64,000 nucleotides of DNA from Tamaricihabitans halophyticus. GTDB lineage: Bacteria > Actinomycetota > Actinomycetes > Mycobacteriales > Pseudonocardiaceae. The position numbers and the translations under genes were made by a program. Positions within the stretch are counted from its first letter, which is position 1; each line of letters starts with the position of its first letter. The DNA is taken from assembly GCF_004340875.1 (NCBI RefSeq), contig NZ_SLXQ01000002.1, positions 248,001-312,000 on the forward strand. Direction: 5' to 3'. Below, one piece after another: positions 63,739 through 64,000 of the stretch. The notes under the pieces are model-generated. The model did no database searches and was not told where the DNA came from. It saw only the letters and a list, made by a program, of their open reading frames with translations.

Positions 63739-63769
63739 GTGACCGCTAGATCCCTAAGAACCGCGGTCC
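63739..63769. repeat. 31-bp intergenic palindromic repeat, copy C
   Basis: It starts GTGACCGCTAGAT and ends CGCGGTCC, the same length and arms as the copies at 27490 and 44381. It lies behind the qcrB terminator and 84 bp ahead of the next gene, so it is not needed as a terminator there. Confidence 0.55.
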
Positions 63770-63852
63770 GGGGTAGGGGTTGGGCTGGCGGGTCGGGTAG
63801 TAGGTACCGTCCGGGGCCGGCATACCGACGAGCCGGCGAAAGGGTGTAAAGG

Positions 63853-64000
63853 GTGGCGGAGACCGTCAACTCAGCGGATGCGGTCGTGGCGCAGGCAAAC
63901 GATTTTGTCGAGTGGTTCCGGTCGAATACCGATCAGTTCATCTCTGGACTGCTGAACGTCGCGATCATCCTGCTGGTCGCGATCCTGCTCAGGGCGCTGG
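63853..64000 (+). CDS. Membrane protein, N-terminus only (possible MscS-type channel)
   Basis: GTG at 63853 has AAAGGG 8 nt upstream. The frame is open to the window edge: MAETVNSADAVVAQANDFVE, then a hydrophobic helix NVAIILLVAILLRAL. The short N-terminal amphipathic part followed by a helix resembles small mechanosensitive channels of the MscS family. Too little is visible to be sure. Confidence 0.5.
   Translation, partial: MAETVNSADAVVAQANDFVEWFRSNTDQFISGLLNVAIILLVAILLRAL

Overview
The window is GC-rich DNA with frequent GTG and TTG starts, many 4-bp ATGA overlaps and divergent operons. It looks like a chromosomal segment of a high-GC actinomycete. The right half carries, in order, qcrBAC-ctaE, trpD, ctaF-ctaC, asnB, an ErpA-type protein, a glycerate kinase, DUF3043, cobUTS, ilvE, pepA, sucB, a TIGR01777 epimerase, lipB and lipA. 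This is the gene order known from Mycobacterium around Rv2192-Rv2218, read in reverse. The metabolic content and codon style suggest a Pseudonocardiaceae-like genus, which is an inference. I see no tRNA, rRNA, CRISPR array, insertion sequence or prophage.

Left part, 1-20 kb (accessory metabolism). It holds an MFS transporter cut by the window edge, a cytochrome P450 with a methyltransferase, and a ClpC-type unfoldase preceded by a HspR/HAIR-like inverted repeat. Next comes a DHFR-like reductase whose ribosome binding site sits in a hairpin. A minus-strand operon (MHS transporter, thiolase-like protein, DUF35 OB-fold protein, CaiC-like acyl-CoA ligase) follows, with an IclR gene just upstream. 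The thiolase-like protein lacks the nucleophilic cysteine, so it may be an aldolase. A sugar operon then runs ROK repressor, ABC binding protein, two permeases, GH4 phospho-glycosidase and BadF-type sugar kinase. A J-domain/NERD membrane protein follows, with a frameshifted gene remnant behind it.

Middle, 20-38 kb. A DASS carboxylate transporter precedes a molybdenum hydroxylase system. Its maturation genes are a MobA-like cytidylyltransferase, a MoxR/CoxD ATPase, a CoxE-like VWA protein and XdhC. Its structural genes are CoxS, CoxL (form II, AYRGAGR) and CoxM, followed by CoxG. The two halves are separated by an oppositely oriented gene for a 546-residue helical protein of unknown function with a central hydrophobic segment. 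Two DedA paralogues, lipA, and a TetR gene with three operator-like palindromes follow.

Right part, 38-64 kb (conserved core). Lipoate genes sit beside their user, the 2-oxoacid dehydrogenase E2 and E3. PAP2 phosphatase and LipB coding sequences form one uninterrupted reading frame. Then come leucyl aminopeptidase, ilvE, cobUTS, asnB, and the aerobic respiratory genes for the cytochrome bcc-aa3 branch. The window ends inside a membrane protein gene.

A 31-bp intergenic palindromic repeat occurs three times at exactly the same length (27490, 44381, 63739), with a related half element at 50944.
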